From Nocardiopsis dassonvillei_B (GTDB lineage: Bacteria; Actinomycetota; Actinomycetes; Streptosporangiales; Streptosporangiaceae), in the NCBI RefSeq assembly GCF_964273065.1, contig NZ_OZ186815.1:4278001-4342000 (forward strand): a DNA stretch of 64,000 nt. The letters are read 5' to 3'. Under the pieces are notes generated by a model. That model was not told the DNA's origin. It was given only the letters and a program-made list of their open reading frames with translations, and did no database searches. The first letter of the stretch is position 1. Each line of letters opens with the position of its first letter. Made by a program: the position numbers and the translations under genes. Positions 1-7,737 of this stretch are shown in pieces.

Positions 1-347
1 ATCAGGTAGCCGGCGTCGGCGTCCTGGTTGATGGTGAAGGAGTCCTGGTAGATGAGGTCCGGGGCCTGGCTCGCGGACCCGTTCATGAGGTTGACCTGGG
101 TCTGGTAGTCCTCGGCGGGCGCCTCGATCGCCTGGAGCTCGACGGTGACGCCGGCGTGGTCGGCCTCGAACTCCTCCTTCACCTTCCGCATCAGCGAGTC
201 CATCGCGATGAAGGTGCCGAACTTCTGGTAGGCGATACGGACGGTGTTCTCGTCCCTGTCCGCGGCGCCGCCTCCGCAGCCGGTGGCGGTGAGTGCCAGC
301 ACGGCGGCCGCGGCCGTCAGTCGTGTGCGGGGTCCGGTTCCTTTCAT
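1..347 (-). CDS. Sugar ABC transporter substrate-binding lipoprotein (partial, C-terminus off window)
   Basis: Only the first 115 codons are in the window. The ATG at 347 opens a lipoprotein signal: basic MKGTGPRTR, hydrophobic Ala/Leu core, then lipobox LTATGC with Cys at about residue 26. The mature part (RIAYQKFGTF, EEFEADHAGVTVEL, QAPDLIYQDS) fits the N-lobe of family 1 extracellular solute-binding proteins, which deliver sugars to ABC importers from the outer face of the membrane. An AGGAGAGC ribosome site precedes the ATG. It is divergent from a ROK regulator that probably controls it. The substrate cannot be told from this fragment. Confidence 0.85.
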   Translation of the reverse strand, partial: MKGTGPRTRLTAAAAVLALTATGCGGGAADRDENTVRIAYQKFGTFIAMDSLMRKVKEEFEADHAGVTVELQAIEAPAEDYQTQVNLMNGSASQAPDLIYQDSFTINQDADAGYL

Positions 348-390
348 CGTGCTCTCCTGGGGAGGTGAGGTGGGGAACGGTCGACCTGCC

Positions 391-426
391 TTGAGATGAA
401 GTGACGTGTGACACATCATTACTCAA
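391..426. promoter_or_regulatory. Divergent control region, possible ROK operator
   Basis: The 177-bp gap between the solute-binding protein and the ROK gene is clearly more AT-rich than its surroundings. TTGAG (391-395) and CTCAA (422-426) form an inverted repeat flanking a GTGACGTGTGACAC core. ROK repressors bind such spaced palindromes. Assignment to this regulator is an inference from position. Confidence 0.35.
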
Positions 427-524
427 AAGCTTGGATAAAGACAATGGGGTAAGTCGGCGCTTCCAGGGCGGTTACGCTCATGTGGGACCACGACCGGCAC
501 CACGAAACCGCAAGGGGAGGCCCC

Positions 525-1724
525 ATGGGCACCAACCTCGCCTGGCTCGGCGGGCTCAACCAGAGCCGGGTGCTCGACGCCGTGCGCTCCGCCGACGGGA
601 TCAGCCGCGTCGAACTGGCCGCCCAGACCGGGCTGACCGCCCAGACCGTCTCCAACATCGTCCGCCGCCTGCTGGAGGACGGCCTGGTCCGCGAGGACGG
701 CCGGGCCACCTCCCGCGGCGGCAAGCGCGCCACGGTGCTGCGGCTGAACGCCGACGCCTACTACGCCGTCGGCATGCACATCGACCCCGCCTCCACGACC
801 CTCGTCGTCACAGACCTGGCGGGGCACGTGGTCGCCCGCACCCGGCGGCGCACCCCCTCGGCGCAGGGCCCGGGGCGGGTCATCGACGCCCTGTGCCGGT
901 CGGTGCGCGCCATCGTCGAGGAGGCCCCCGCCCCGGACCGCATCCTCGGCCTGGGCGTGGCCACCCCGGGGCCCATCGACACCGAGGGCGCCGTCACCCC
1001 GCCCCACCTGCCCGGATGGCGCTCCGTGCCGCTGCGCGAGGCGCTGGGGGAGGGCACCGGGCTCACCACCGTCCTGGACAACGACGCCACCGCCGCCACC
1101 ATCGGCGAGCGCTGGGCGGGCGGCGAGCGGCGCTCCGCCGACATGGCGTTCGTGTACGTGGGCACCGGCGTGGGCGGCGGGTTCATCCTCGACGGGCGCG
1201 TGTACCGGGGCCGCAGCGGCAACGCCGCCGAGATCGGGCACGTGGTGGTCGACCCGGGCGGCCCCGAGTGCCCCTGCGGCAACCGCGGCTGCCTGGAGAC
1301 CTACCTGGCCCCGCACGCCGTCGCCGCCGAGGCCGCCCGCCGCCGGGGCGAGGACGCCGGCGCCTACGAGCGCGGTCAGGCGCGCACCGTCGCCGCCTAC
1401 CGCCGGGTGTGCCGCGAGGCCCGCTCGGGGGACCCGGTCGCACTGGAGGTCATCGCCGAGGCGGGGCGGAGGCTGGGCGACGCGGGGACGGCGCTGGTCA
1501 ACATCATCGACGTGCCGCTGCTGGTGCTCGGCGGCTGGGGCGTCCCCCACGTCGGCGACCTGTACCGGGAGGCGCTGACGACGGCCGTCGCCGGGCGCAC
1601 CCTGGCCCGGGGCGTGCGCCGGGTACGGGTGGAGACCTCGCTCATCGGCGAGGACGCGGGCGCGATCGGCGCGGCCTCGCTGGTCCTGCACTCGTCGTAC
1701 TCGCCCACGGTCGGCGGCGTGTGA
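525..1724 (+). CDS. ROK family transcriptional regulator (399 aa)
   Basis: N-terminal winged helix (residues about 8-65; SRVELAAQTGLTAQTVSNIV is the HTH) followed by a ROK sugar-kinase-like domain. The ROK zinc motif is intact as GH followed by CPCGNRGCLE, and VLDNDA supplies the catalytic-type Asp. Length of about 400 aa is normal for NagC/XylR-type repressors. The ATG at 525 is chosen because AAGGGGAGG lies just upstream; an earlier in-frame ATG at 480 lacks such a site. It is divergent from a sugar-binding lipoprotein, so it probably represses that transporter until a sugar ligand binds. Tail-to-tail with the kinase gene downstream. Confidence 0.92.
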   Translation: MGTNLAWLGGLNQSRVLDAVRSADGISRVELAAQTGLTAQTVSNIVRRLLEDGLVREDGRATSRGGKRATVLRLNADAYYAVGMHIDPASTTLVVTDLAGHVVARTRRRTPSAQGPGRVIDALCRSVRAIVEEAPAPDRILGLGVATPGPIDTEGAVTPPHLPGWRSVPLREALGEGTGLTTVLDNDATAATIGERWAGGERRSADMAFVYVGTGVGGGFILDGRVYRGRSGNAAEIGHVVVDPGGPECPCGNRGCLETYLAPHAVAAEAARRRGEDAGAYERGQARTVAAYRRVCREARSGDPVALEVIAEAGRRLGDAGTALVNIIDVPLLVLGGWGVPHVGDLYREALTTAVAGRTLARGVRRVRVETSLIGEDAGAIGAASLVLHSSYSPTVGGV

Positions 1725-1735
1725 GCGGGGTGCCG

Positions 1736-3217
1736 TCAGCTTCCGCTTCCGGCATCGCCCTCCATGTCGATGAACCCATCCCCGGCGATGGACGACAGCG
1801 TCGCCTTCACCGCGGCGATCCGCCGGGAGCCGGCGCGCCTTGAGTTCAGGACGGGGACGAACAAGGGGATGGACCATCCGCCCTCGGCCGTCGTCCCCAC
1901 CGATAGACCGTCCGGTGGCCGCACGCCCGTACGGGGCCAGACGACCAGGTTCGCCCTGTCGTCCAATCCGACTCTCCACACCGTGTTCCACGGAATGGAG
2001 TGGGAGGACACCACCTGGCTGAGGCCGGCCCTGTGCACGACGGTCATCTGCTCGTTGTCCAGGATCAGTGAGGTGTTGGGTACGAACCTCCTTCCCTGGA
2101 ACACGCCCGCGATGAGGAGCACTCCCCCTATGAGGGGAGCCAGGCCCAGTGGGAAGAGGCCGGGCGTCTCTCCCCGGTAGAGGATCAGGGCCAGTACGGT
2201 CATCACGACGAGCAACACGAGACACAGGAGCATGCCGATCCGGACCCCCAGAAGGGTCAGCTCCTTGGCCTCGACGTGGTAGGCGTGCCGCTGGGCGGGG
2301 GAGGCAGGGTTCGGCGCTCCTGGACCCGGGAGCGGTGCGGGTGGCGCCTCGAAGGCGACAGCCCCCGTGCCCCCGGAATCTCTGACCGCTCTCGGGTCCG
2401 GATTCCTCCCGCCCACCGCGCCGGGAGCCACCCGTTCGAGGATCGTCGGGATGGTCGGCCGGGCGGCTGGATCTTTGGACAGGCACGCCGCCACCAGGTC
2501 GACGAGCTCCTCCGGTACTCCGGACAGGTCCGGCTCCTCGTGCACGATCCGGTACACCAGGGTGGCGAGCTCCCCGCCGCCGAAGGGGGGCCGCCCCGTG
2601 GCGGCGAATACCAGCACGCAGCCGAGCGCGAACACGTCCGTCGCGGGGCCCGGGCCCTCGCCTCGGATCTGCTCCGGGGCCATGAACGACGGGGTGCCCA
2701 TGATCCCCGTCGAGGTCATGCCGTCGCCGGAGCCCAGGGCCCGCGCGATGCCGAAGTCGATGACCCGGGGGCCGTCCTCGGCCATGATGACGTTGCCCGG
2801 CTTGAGGTCCCGGTGGACGATGCCCTGTTCGTGCACCGCCGCCAGGCCCTCGGCCAGACCGGCGGCCAGGGACAGGACCCCGTCGGCGGTCAGGGGACCG
2901 TGCCGCCGCACCGCCTCCGACAGCGACGGGCCCGGGACGTAGGCGGTGACCAGCCAGGGCGGGTCGGCGGCGGGGTCGGCGTCCACCACCTGCGCCGTGT
3001 AGAAACCTCCCACCCTGCGGGCGGCCTCCACCTCACGGGCGAAGCGCCGGCGGAAGCCCTCGTCCCCCGCCAGCTCCGGCCGCACGACCTTCACCGCGAC
3101 GGTCCGGCCGCCCGGCGATCTGCCCAGGTACACCCGTCCCATGCCGCCGCCCAGCACGCCCTCCAGGCGGTAGCGGCCGATGGTACGGGGATCGTCGGAA
3201 CGCAGGGGGTCGACCAA
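1736..3217 (-). CDS. Membrane Ser/Thr protein kinase with C-terminal PH-like region (493 aa)
   Basis: Hanks-type kinase domain at residues about 14-275: Gly-rich GGGMGRVY, AVKVV Lys, HRDLKPGN catalytic loop, DFG, MAPE and PPFGGG. After a Pro-rich linker come two hydrophobic segments (LLCLVLLVVMTVLALILY and LGLAPLIGGVLLIAGVF) and about 110 residues that read like a bacterial PH domain. With two membrane passes both kinase and PH-like part would be cytoplasmic. PASTA repeats are absent, unlike PknB. The TTG at 3217 is favoured because GGAAGG lies 9 nt upstream and homologous kinases start just before such a VDPL segment; longer versions have no ribosome site. The substrate is unknown. Confidence 0.88.
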   Translation of the reverse strand: MVDPLRSDDPRTIGRYRLEGVLGGGMGRVYLGRSPGGRTVAVKVVRPELAGDEGFRRRFAREVEAARRVGGFYTAQVVDADPAADPPWLVTAYVPGPSLSEAVRRHGPLTADGVLSLAAGLAEGLAAVHEQGIVHRDLKPGNVIMAEDGPRVIDFGIARALGSGDGMTSTGIMGTPSFMAPEQIRGEGPGPATDVFALGCVLVFAATGRPPFGGGELATLVYRIVHEEPDLSGVPEELVDLVAACLSKDPAARPTIPTILERVAPGAVGGRNPDPRAVRDSGGTGAVAFEAPPAPLPGPGAPNPASPAQRHAYHVEAKELTLLGVRIGMLLCLVLLVVMTVLALILYRGETPGLFPLGLAPLIGGVLLIAGVFQGRRFVPNTSLILDNEQMTVVHRAGLSQVVSSHSIPWNTVWRVGLDDRANLVVWPRTGVRPPDGLSVGTTAEGGWSIPLFVPVLNSRRAGSRRIAAVKATLSSIAGDGFIDMEGDAGSGS

Positions 3218-3351
3218 GGGTCCGTTCCTTCCGGTGCTCGTACTGCTTCGGAATCCTCGCAGAGGGCGGTGGTTCTGGGAATACCGGCTTTCCCCGCCCG
3301 CTGGGGAAAACCGTGTGCACCGCACCGGGCCCCCGGGTTAGCGTCACGTCC

Positions 3352-4101
3352 ATGAGCGAACCGCAGCCGAAGCCGAACCACTTCGACACCGACGTCGCCG
3401 AGCACTACGACACCCCGGGCGAGGGCATGTTCGCTCCGGAGAAGGTCGATCCCGCGGTCGACCTGCTGGCCGAGCTGGCGGGGGAGGGGCGGGCCCTGGA
3501 GTTCGCCGTCGGGACCGGGCGCATCGCGCTGCCGCTGGCCGCGCGCGGCGTCCCGGTGCACGGCATCGACCTGTCCCCGGCGATGGTGGAGCGGATGCGC
3601 GCCAAGCCGGGAGGCGGGGACATCGACGTGGCCATCGGGGACTTCACCACCACCCGGGTCCCGGGGGAGTTCTCGCTGGTCTACCTGGTCTTCAACACGA
3701 TCATGAACGTGACCACGCAGGACGAGCAGGTGGAGTGCTTCGTCAACGCTGCCGCACACCTGGAGCGGGGCGGGCGGTTCGTGGTCGAGGTCGGGATCCC
3801 GGAGCTGCGCAGGCTGCCCGCGGGGCAGAAGATGGTGCCGTTCCACGTGGGCGAGGACAACTGGGCGTTCGACCTGTACGAACCCGCGACGCAGCGGTCG
3901 AGCTCCAACTACGTCAGGGTCGCGGACGGCCGTGGCAGTTTCCGGTCCGTCCCGTTCCGGTACGTGTGGCCCTCGGAGCTGGACCTGATGGCGCGGATCG
4001 CGGGGATGCGGCTGGTGGGCCGCTGGCAGGACTGGGACCGGACGCCGTTCGGGGACGAGAGCGAGAAGCACGTGTCGGTCTGGGAGAAGACCGCCGACTG
4101 A
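3352..4101 (+). CDS. Class I SAM-dependent methyltransferase (249 aa)
   Basis: Rossmann-type methyltransferase with motif I LEFAVGTGRIALPLA (residues about 48-62), acidic motif II HGIDLS and motif III region GDFTTTRV. The tail HVSVWEKT resembles many small-molecule methyltransferases of actinobacteria. The ATG at 3352 is chosen because a TAGCGT -10 hexamer ends 7 nt before it and there is no ribosome site, the usual layout of a leaderless transcript. It is divergent from the kinase and is followed after 11 bp by a small charged gene, probably co-transcribed. The substrate is not deducible. Confidence 0.88.
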   Translation: MSEPQPKPNHFDTDVAEHYDTPGEGMFAPEKVDPAVDLLAELAGEGRALEFAVGTGRIALPLAARGVPVHGIDLSPAMVERMRAKPGGGDIDVAIGDFTTTRVPGEFSLVYLVFNTIMNVTTQDEQVECFVNAAAHLERGGRFVVEVGIPELRRLPAGQKMVPFHVGEDNWAFDLYEPATQRSSSNYVRVADGRGSFRSVPFRYVWPSELDLMARIAGMRLVGRWQDWDRTPFGDESEKHVSVWEKTAD

Positions 4102-4112
4102 GGGGAGGCGCC

Positions 4113-4352
4113 GTGCCGGGCAAGCGTGCACGACGGGAACGCGAGCGCAGGCGCGCCCGGGAGTCGGCGGAGCGGCACGCGGCGGGACGCTGGGAGGTGC
4201 TCTTCGAGACGCCGGACGCGGCGGAGATGCGGGCGTTCCGCGAGCGGGAGAGGGAGCGGCTGCGGAACCACCGGTACGAAGACCTGAGACTGGACGTCCT
4301 GTGCCTGCGCACGGAGGCGTGGTACCGGCTGAGCGTCTTCGTTCCCGAGTGA
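4113..4352 (+). CDS. Small highly charged protein (79 aa)
   Basis: GTG start at 4113 with a strong GGGGAGG site 4 nt upstream. The N-terminal half is an Arg/Glu-rich predicted helix (MPGKRARRERERRRARES); the C-terminal half (YEDLRLDVLCLRTEAWYRLSVFV) looks like a short beta-rich fold. No cysteine pair, signal or membrane segment. It starts 11 bp after the methyltransferase and is likely co-transcribed. I do not recognise the family; the good ribosome site and codon bias support a real gene. Confidence 0.6.
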   Translation: MPGKRARRERERRRARESAERHAAGRWEVLFETPDAAEMRAFRERERERLRNHRYEDLRLDVLCLRTEAWYRLSVFVPE

Positions 4353-4364
4353 TCGGGGTCCCCG

Positions 4365-4524
4365 CATATCCGCGTTGAAATCCGCGCAATCCGCCGAGTG
4401 GGAGGGCGCCGGGGGCCAGCGCGGCCTGCTCATGATCGAGGAGTTGTCCACAGCCTGGGGATACTCGCCCGTCTGTCCGCTCGGGGACCTGGGCACCCAC
4501 ACCTGGGCCACCTTCACCCGGTGA
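4365..4524 (+). pseudogene. Remnant of an RsbW-like ATP-binding (anti-sigma type) protein
   Basis: Reading 4378-4524 gives a segment with RGLLMIEELSTAWGYSP and LGTHTWATF before a TGA. This matches the C-terminal end of actinobacterial HATPase_c_2 anti-sigma-like proteins, where GRGL..V..L...WG is followed by a G..VWA strand. The typical preceding strand (HIRVEIR) is present at 4365-4385 but in another frame, and the ATP-binding N-box is missing. So this is a 5'-truncated, frameshifted relic. Confidence 0.45.
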
Positions 4525-4531
4525 CCACCCG

Positions 4532-4561
4532 GCGGGCTCCCCGGCACACCGGGGAGCCCGC
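4532..4561. terminator. GC-rich hairpin terminator
   Basis: GCGGGCTCCCCGG (4532-4544) pairs perfectly with CCGGGGAGCCCGC (4549-4561) across a 4-nt loop. No U-tract follows, as is usual in high-GC actinobacteria. It closes the methyltransferase/small-gene unit and its relic. Confidence 0.6.
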
Positions 4562-5054
4562 CCCTCGGGGCGTGTGCCCTTCCCGACGTGTCAACGCTGT
4601 CGCGGGCGGAGGTCTCCTGTCCGGGGTTCCCGGCACGGTCGGAGGGCGCATCATCTCCCACGACTCCAGGTGGAGCAGGCGGGCACCACCCAGGCCCCAG
4701 ACCTCCGGGGGCGAAGGCCGCGGGCGGGTCTCCCATCCCAGGCCAGAGGGGTCAAGGGAAGAGGAGGCCGGGGCTTCCGCCGCAGGGTTCGTGCCCGTTT
4801 CTGGAGTCCCTGGCCCCAGCCGGAGGACGTCTCTCGGCCCCCGCCCCAGGGGGTGACGGCCGCAGGAGGGTTCGCCGCCCCAGCCCCAGGGGGTCGGGGG
4901 AGGAGGGACCGGGAGCTGTGCCGCAGGGGGTGAGAGGGAGGGGGAACCTCGGCCCTGGCCCCAGGGGGTGGACGGACTTGGAGGTTTCCAGGAGGGTCAC
5001 CCCTTGGGGCGGGCGGTCTGTGGTCGCTCCCGGCAGCAAGCGTTGGTCTCCAAA
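4562..5054. repeat. Non-coding stretch with degenerate CCCCAGGGGGT repeats
   Basis: No gene is supported here. CCCCAGGGGGT occurs at 4844-4854, 4884-4894 and 4959-4969, with variants near 4921 and 4998, separated by G-rich or C-rich spacers of about 30-60 bp. Each unit can fold back on itself. The tract is contiguous with the 183-bp dispersed repeat that follows, and a similar but weaker series (CCCCCTGTGTCCGGGG and relatives) follows the second copy near 16915-17000. Confidence 0.5.
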
Positions 5055-5237
5055 AGCTCAGCCGCTTGGGAAGGTACAGACTGCGGAGCGTGGGCCCGTC
5101 CCGCCGCAGTCGGCGTGCGGCAGAGCGCCGGGCCGGTGCGTTCGACGGGCGTGCCGGGTGGTGGGGGTTTACGGGGCGGGTGCGCGCGAGGCCTGCCCCG
5201 CCCGGCCACACAGGTCCACGGAGGAAGGGTCCGCCTG
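5055..5237 (-). repeat. Dispersed intergenic repeat, copy A
   Basis: The reverse complement of 5055-5237 aligns along its whole length with 16703-16889. Both begin CAGGCGGACCCTT, share CTCGCGCGCACCCG and ACGCCGACTGCGG in the same order and spacing, and end GGCTGAGCT. Divergence is moderate with a few small indels. No terminal inverted repeats or target duplications are evident. It may be a degenerate MITE-like element, an RNA-encoding element or a relic of a short gene. Confidence 0.6.
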
Positions 5238-5423
5238 CGAACCCGCCGGTCGCACCCGACCTCGCTTGTAACACCGACCACAGACGCCGTAACCCGCACC
5301 TGAAGTGCGTCCGTCCTCCCGAACCTCGAGCAGGCGCCCGGAGTCGTTCTCGGAGATGCCGGACCACGCCATCGGGGCGATCGACCGGCCGCCGGCCCGG
5401 TCGACGGGGCGCCGGATGGCCAG

Positions 5424-5453
5424 CGGGCCCGCACCTCGAAAGGTGCGGGCCCG
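5424..5453 (-). terminator. Hairpin terminator of the LPXTG protein gene
   Basis: CGGGCCCGCACCT (5424-5436) pairs with AGGTGCGGGCCCG (5441-5453) around a CGAA loop. It lies 27 bp past the stop of the minus-strand repeat protein. Confidence 0.7.
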
Positions 5454-5480
5454 AGCGGGACGGTCATGTCAGGAGATCGG

Positions 5481-6557
5481 TCAGACCTGTGCGTCGTCCG
5501 TCCGGCGGCGGCGACCCAGGATCATCGCACCGGCGCCGACCAGTACGGCGAGCAGGCCGCCCACGGCCGGGACGGCGACCGAGGCACCGGTGCGCGGGAG
5601 TTCGGGCTGCGCAGGGCGCTCAGGAGACTCAGGCTTCGGGTGTTCCGGCTTCTCCGGTGTTCCGGGCTTGCACGGTTTGCCGTTCTCGCTGCCTTCGCAC
5701 GGTTCCTCGGGTTCTTCGGGCTTGCAGGGTTTCCCGGGCTTTCCGGGTTTGCCGGGCTTGCAGGGTTCCTCGGGCTTGCCGGGCTCTTCGGGCTTGCACG
5801 GTTTGCCGTTCTCGCTGCCTTCGCACGGCTCTTCGGGTTCTTCGGGCTTGCAGGGCTTCCCGGGCTTTCCGGGTTTGCCGGGCTTGCAGGGTTCTTCAGG
5901 CTTGCCGGGCTCTTCGGGCTTGCACGGTTTGCCGTTCTCGCTGCCTTCGCACGGCTCTTCGGGTTCTTCGGGCTTGCAGGGCTTCCCGGGCTTTCCGGGT
6001 TTGCCGGGCTTGCAGGGTTCCTCGGGCTTGCCGGGCTCTTCGGGCTTGCAGGGCTTCCCGTGCTTGCACGGTTTGCCCTGCTGCTCAGATTCTCCCCCAG
6101 GTTTCCCGGGCTTCCCAGCCTCCTCAGAGTCCTCGGGCTCCTCGGGCTTCCCAGGTTTCTCAGGCTGCTCGGGTTCCCCGGTCTCGGGAAGCTGCTCCCC
6201 GGGCTCTTCGGGCTTCTCGGGCTTGCCGGGCTTTCCGGGTTCCGGGTAGTCCCTGTACAGCTCGGTGAACTTGTGCGTCTTGTCCAGAGGGAACCCCGAG
6301 AGGTCCGGGAGCGGCGTGCCGCCCAAGGCCTCCTCCGTCGCCCGGTCCAGGTCCACCGGCGTTCCGCTCTGCCCCTGCGAAGCGGACTCGGGGACCCTCT
6401 CCTGGGGCCCCGGGGTGTCGTGGGCGAGAGCGGGAGCCGTGGTCCACAGCAACGGTGCGATGAGCACAGCGCCGGTGAACGTGGCGGCCGCGCGGATGAG
6501 GTTGCGAGCACTCAAGGCGCCGGGCGCCTTCGGTGCTGATTTGGAGCAATGGTCCAT
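5481..6557 (-). CDS. LPXTG-type cell-wall-anchored Cys/Pro/Lys/Glu repeat protein (about 358 aa)
   Basis: A signal-peptide core (AAATFTGAVLIAPLLWTTAPALA) is followed by about 55 ordinary residues and then a low-complexity stalk built of GKP, EEP and CKP triplets. Three 42-residue units are nearly identical, each with four Cys. The C-terminus is a classic sorting signal: LPRTG, hydrophobic AVPAVGGLLAVLVGAGAMIL, then GRRRR. So it is secreted and joined to the wall by sortase, with its stalk projecting outward. The start is uncertain: ATG 6557, GTG 6593 or TTG 6515 (which places SARNLIR directly before the signal core). No sortase gene is nearby. The even Cys spacing suggests disulphides or metal binding, an inference. 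Confidence 0.85.
   Translation of the reverse strand: MDHCSKSAPKAPGALSARNLIRAAATFTGAVLIAPLLWTTAPALAHDTPGPQERVPESASQGQSGTPVDLDRATEEALGGTPLPDLSGFPLDKTHKFTELYRDYPEPGKPGKPEKPEEPGEQLPETGEPEQPEKPGKPEEPEDSEEAGKPGKPGGESEQQGKPCKHGKPCKPEEPGKPEEPCKPGKPGKPGKPCKPEEPEEPCEGSENGKPCKPEEPGKPEEPCKPGKPGKPGKPCKPEEPEEPCEGSENGKPCKPEEPGKPEEPCKPGKPGKPGKPCKPEEPEEPCEGSENGKPCKPGTPEKPEHPKPESPERPAQPELPRTGASVAVPAVGGLLAVLVGAGAMILGRRRRTDDAQV
5664..6041. repeat. Three tandem 126-bp repeats inside the LPXTG protein gene
   Basis: The segment beginning GGGCTTGCACGGTTTGCC recurs at 5664, 5790 and 5916, giving an exact 126-bp (42-codon) period, followed by a truncated, diverged fourth unit near 6042. Copies differ by only a few bases, which indicates recent duplication or gene conversion. 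Confidence 0.9.
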
Positions 6558-6593
6558 ACCCGAAATCGTCGACAATGAGTTGCTTAAAGTCAC

Positions 6594-6917
6594 TCTCGAC
6601 TACTGCGAGTCACGCAAAGATGTGGAAAACACTCATCCAGGACGGCGAATCATGCCGGATCGCCGTTCGTGTCTCGGTATATCGGAGCCCATCGGGGCGG
6701 ATGCCGTCGTTCCCTCGGTCAGCCACCGCCGGATGCCGACGTGTCGCCCACTGCGCGAGTCACATCGGAGGAGGGAGCTCCGCGTAGCGTTCGATTTTCC
6801 TTCATTGCAACACGCGACCGCGATTCATTGCATTAGATTCACAGCTGTTGCAACGATTTTGGCTCCAAGACCTGCTGAAACAAAGCTTCTTCGCAACAAG
6901 TATGTTGCCAGATATTC
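6594..6917. promoter_or_regulatory. AT-rich divergent promoter region
   Basis: About 320 bp with no convincing gene, markedly more AT-rich than its neighbours, between the divergent LPXTG and DUF4097 genes. GTTGCAACGATT, TTGCAACACG and AAGCTTCTTCGC suggest regulator sites, but no single promoter can be assigned. Confidence 0.45.
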
Positions 6918-6935
6918 AAACGCAACGTAGCGTTT
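6918..6935. promoter_or_regulatory. 18-bp near-perfect palindrome, probable operator
   Basis: AAACGC-AACGTA-GCGTTT: 16 of 18 bases are self-complementary. It ends 35 bp before the ATG of the DUF4097 gene. A second small palindrome, CTTCGAAG, lies at 6949-6956. The layout fits a TetR-, LacI- or MarR-type operator; no cognate regulator lies adjacent. Confidence 0.5.
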
Positions 6936-6970
6936 CCATCAACAGAAACTTCGAAGCGAAGGAATGCGCC

Positions 6971-7642
6971 ATGCAGCAGCGATTCGACACCACCGCCTCC
7001 GTCACCACCATCCTGGACCTCGCCGCCGGACACGTCCGCCTCATCGCCGCCGACCGCGCGGACACCACCGTCGAGATCCGCCCCGCCGATCCCGCCGAGA
7101 GCCGCGACACCAAGGCCGCGGAGCGCATCGAGGTCACCTGCGCCGACAACGTCCTGCGCATCCAGGACCCCGAGGCCCGCGACCGGACCTTCGGGCACCC
7201 CGGATCCGTCGAGGTCACCGTCCACCTGCCCGCCGGCTCCGACGTCCAGGCCACCGCGGCCGCCCTCGGACTCCACAGTGAGGGCCGCCTGGGCGAGGTC
7301 ACCTTCGACAGCGCCCAGGGCCCCGTCCGACTCGGCGAGACCGCCGCCGCGCGCATCACCCTCCAGGACGGCGACATCACCCTGGCCGGTCCCAGCGGGC
7401 CCGGCCGCCTCACCACCGCCCGCGGGGACATCCGCGTCGAGCAGGCGGGAGGCACCGGAGCCCTGGAACTGCGCACCCGCTCCGGCGACATCACCGTCAC
7501 CGCGGTCCCCGGCGTCTCCGCCTCCCTGGACGCGGGCACCTCCTACGGCCGCATCGACAACGCCCTCAAGAACGACGGCACCGCCGCACTCGCCATCACC
7601 GCCACCACCGACCACGGCGACATCGCCGCCCGCAGCATCTGA
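6971..7642 (+). CDS. DUF4097-family beta-helix protein (223 aa)
   Basis: Repeating short strands (AGHVRLIAADR, GDITLAG, GDIRVEQ, SGDITVTAV, YGRIDNAL, HGDIAARS) are the signature of the DUF4097 'putative adhesin' beta-helix. No signal peptide or membrane segment is present, so it is probably cytoplasmic despite the family name. The ATG at 6971 has GAAGGAA upstream; in-frame extensions run into the AT-rich control region. It lies 95 bp ahead of a serine hydrolase on the same strand, probably one unit controlled from the upstream palindrome. The biochemical role of this family is not established. Confidence 0.8.
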   Translation: MQQRFDTTASVTTILDLAAGHVRLIAADRADTTVEIRPADPAESRDTKAAERIEVTCADNVLRIQDPEARDRTFGHPGSVEVTVHLPAGSDVQATAAALGLHSEGRLGEVTFDSAQGPVRLGETAAARITLQDGDITLAGPSGPGRLTTARGDIRVEQAGGTGALELRTRSGDITVTAVPGVSASLDAGTSYGRIDNALKNDGTAALAITATTDHGDIAARSI

Positions 7643-7737
7643 CCCGCGATCACATCCCCCTCCAGCGCACCCCTCTCCCAGCCCCGCCCCCTTCCGATCC
7701 CACCCCTCTTCCACCCGGCCCCCTGAAGGAGCACGTC

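Noticed and set aside
5664..6041. Regular repeats considered as a CRISPR array
   Set aside because: Period is 126 bp without unique spacers, in frame within a protein-coding stalk.
5305..6249. Collagen-like GSSG/GFPG frame on the plus strand across the LPXTG gene
   Set aside because: It is the mirror of the KP/EP codon repeats on the other strand. The minus-strand reading has a signal peptide and LPXTG anchor; the plus frame has neither a ribosome site nor domain ends.
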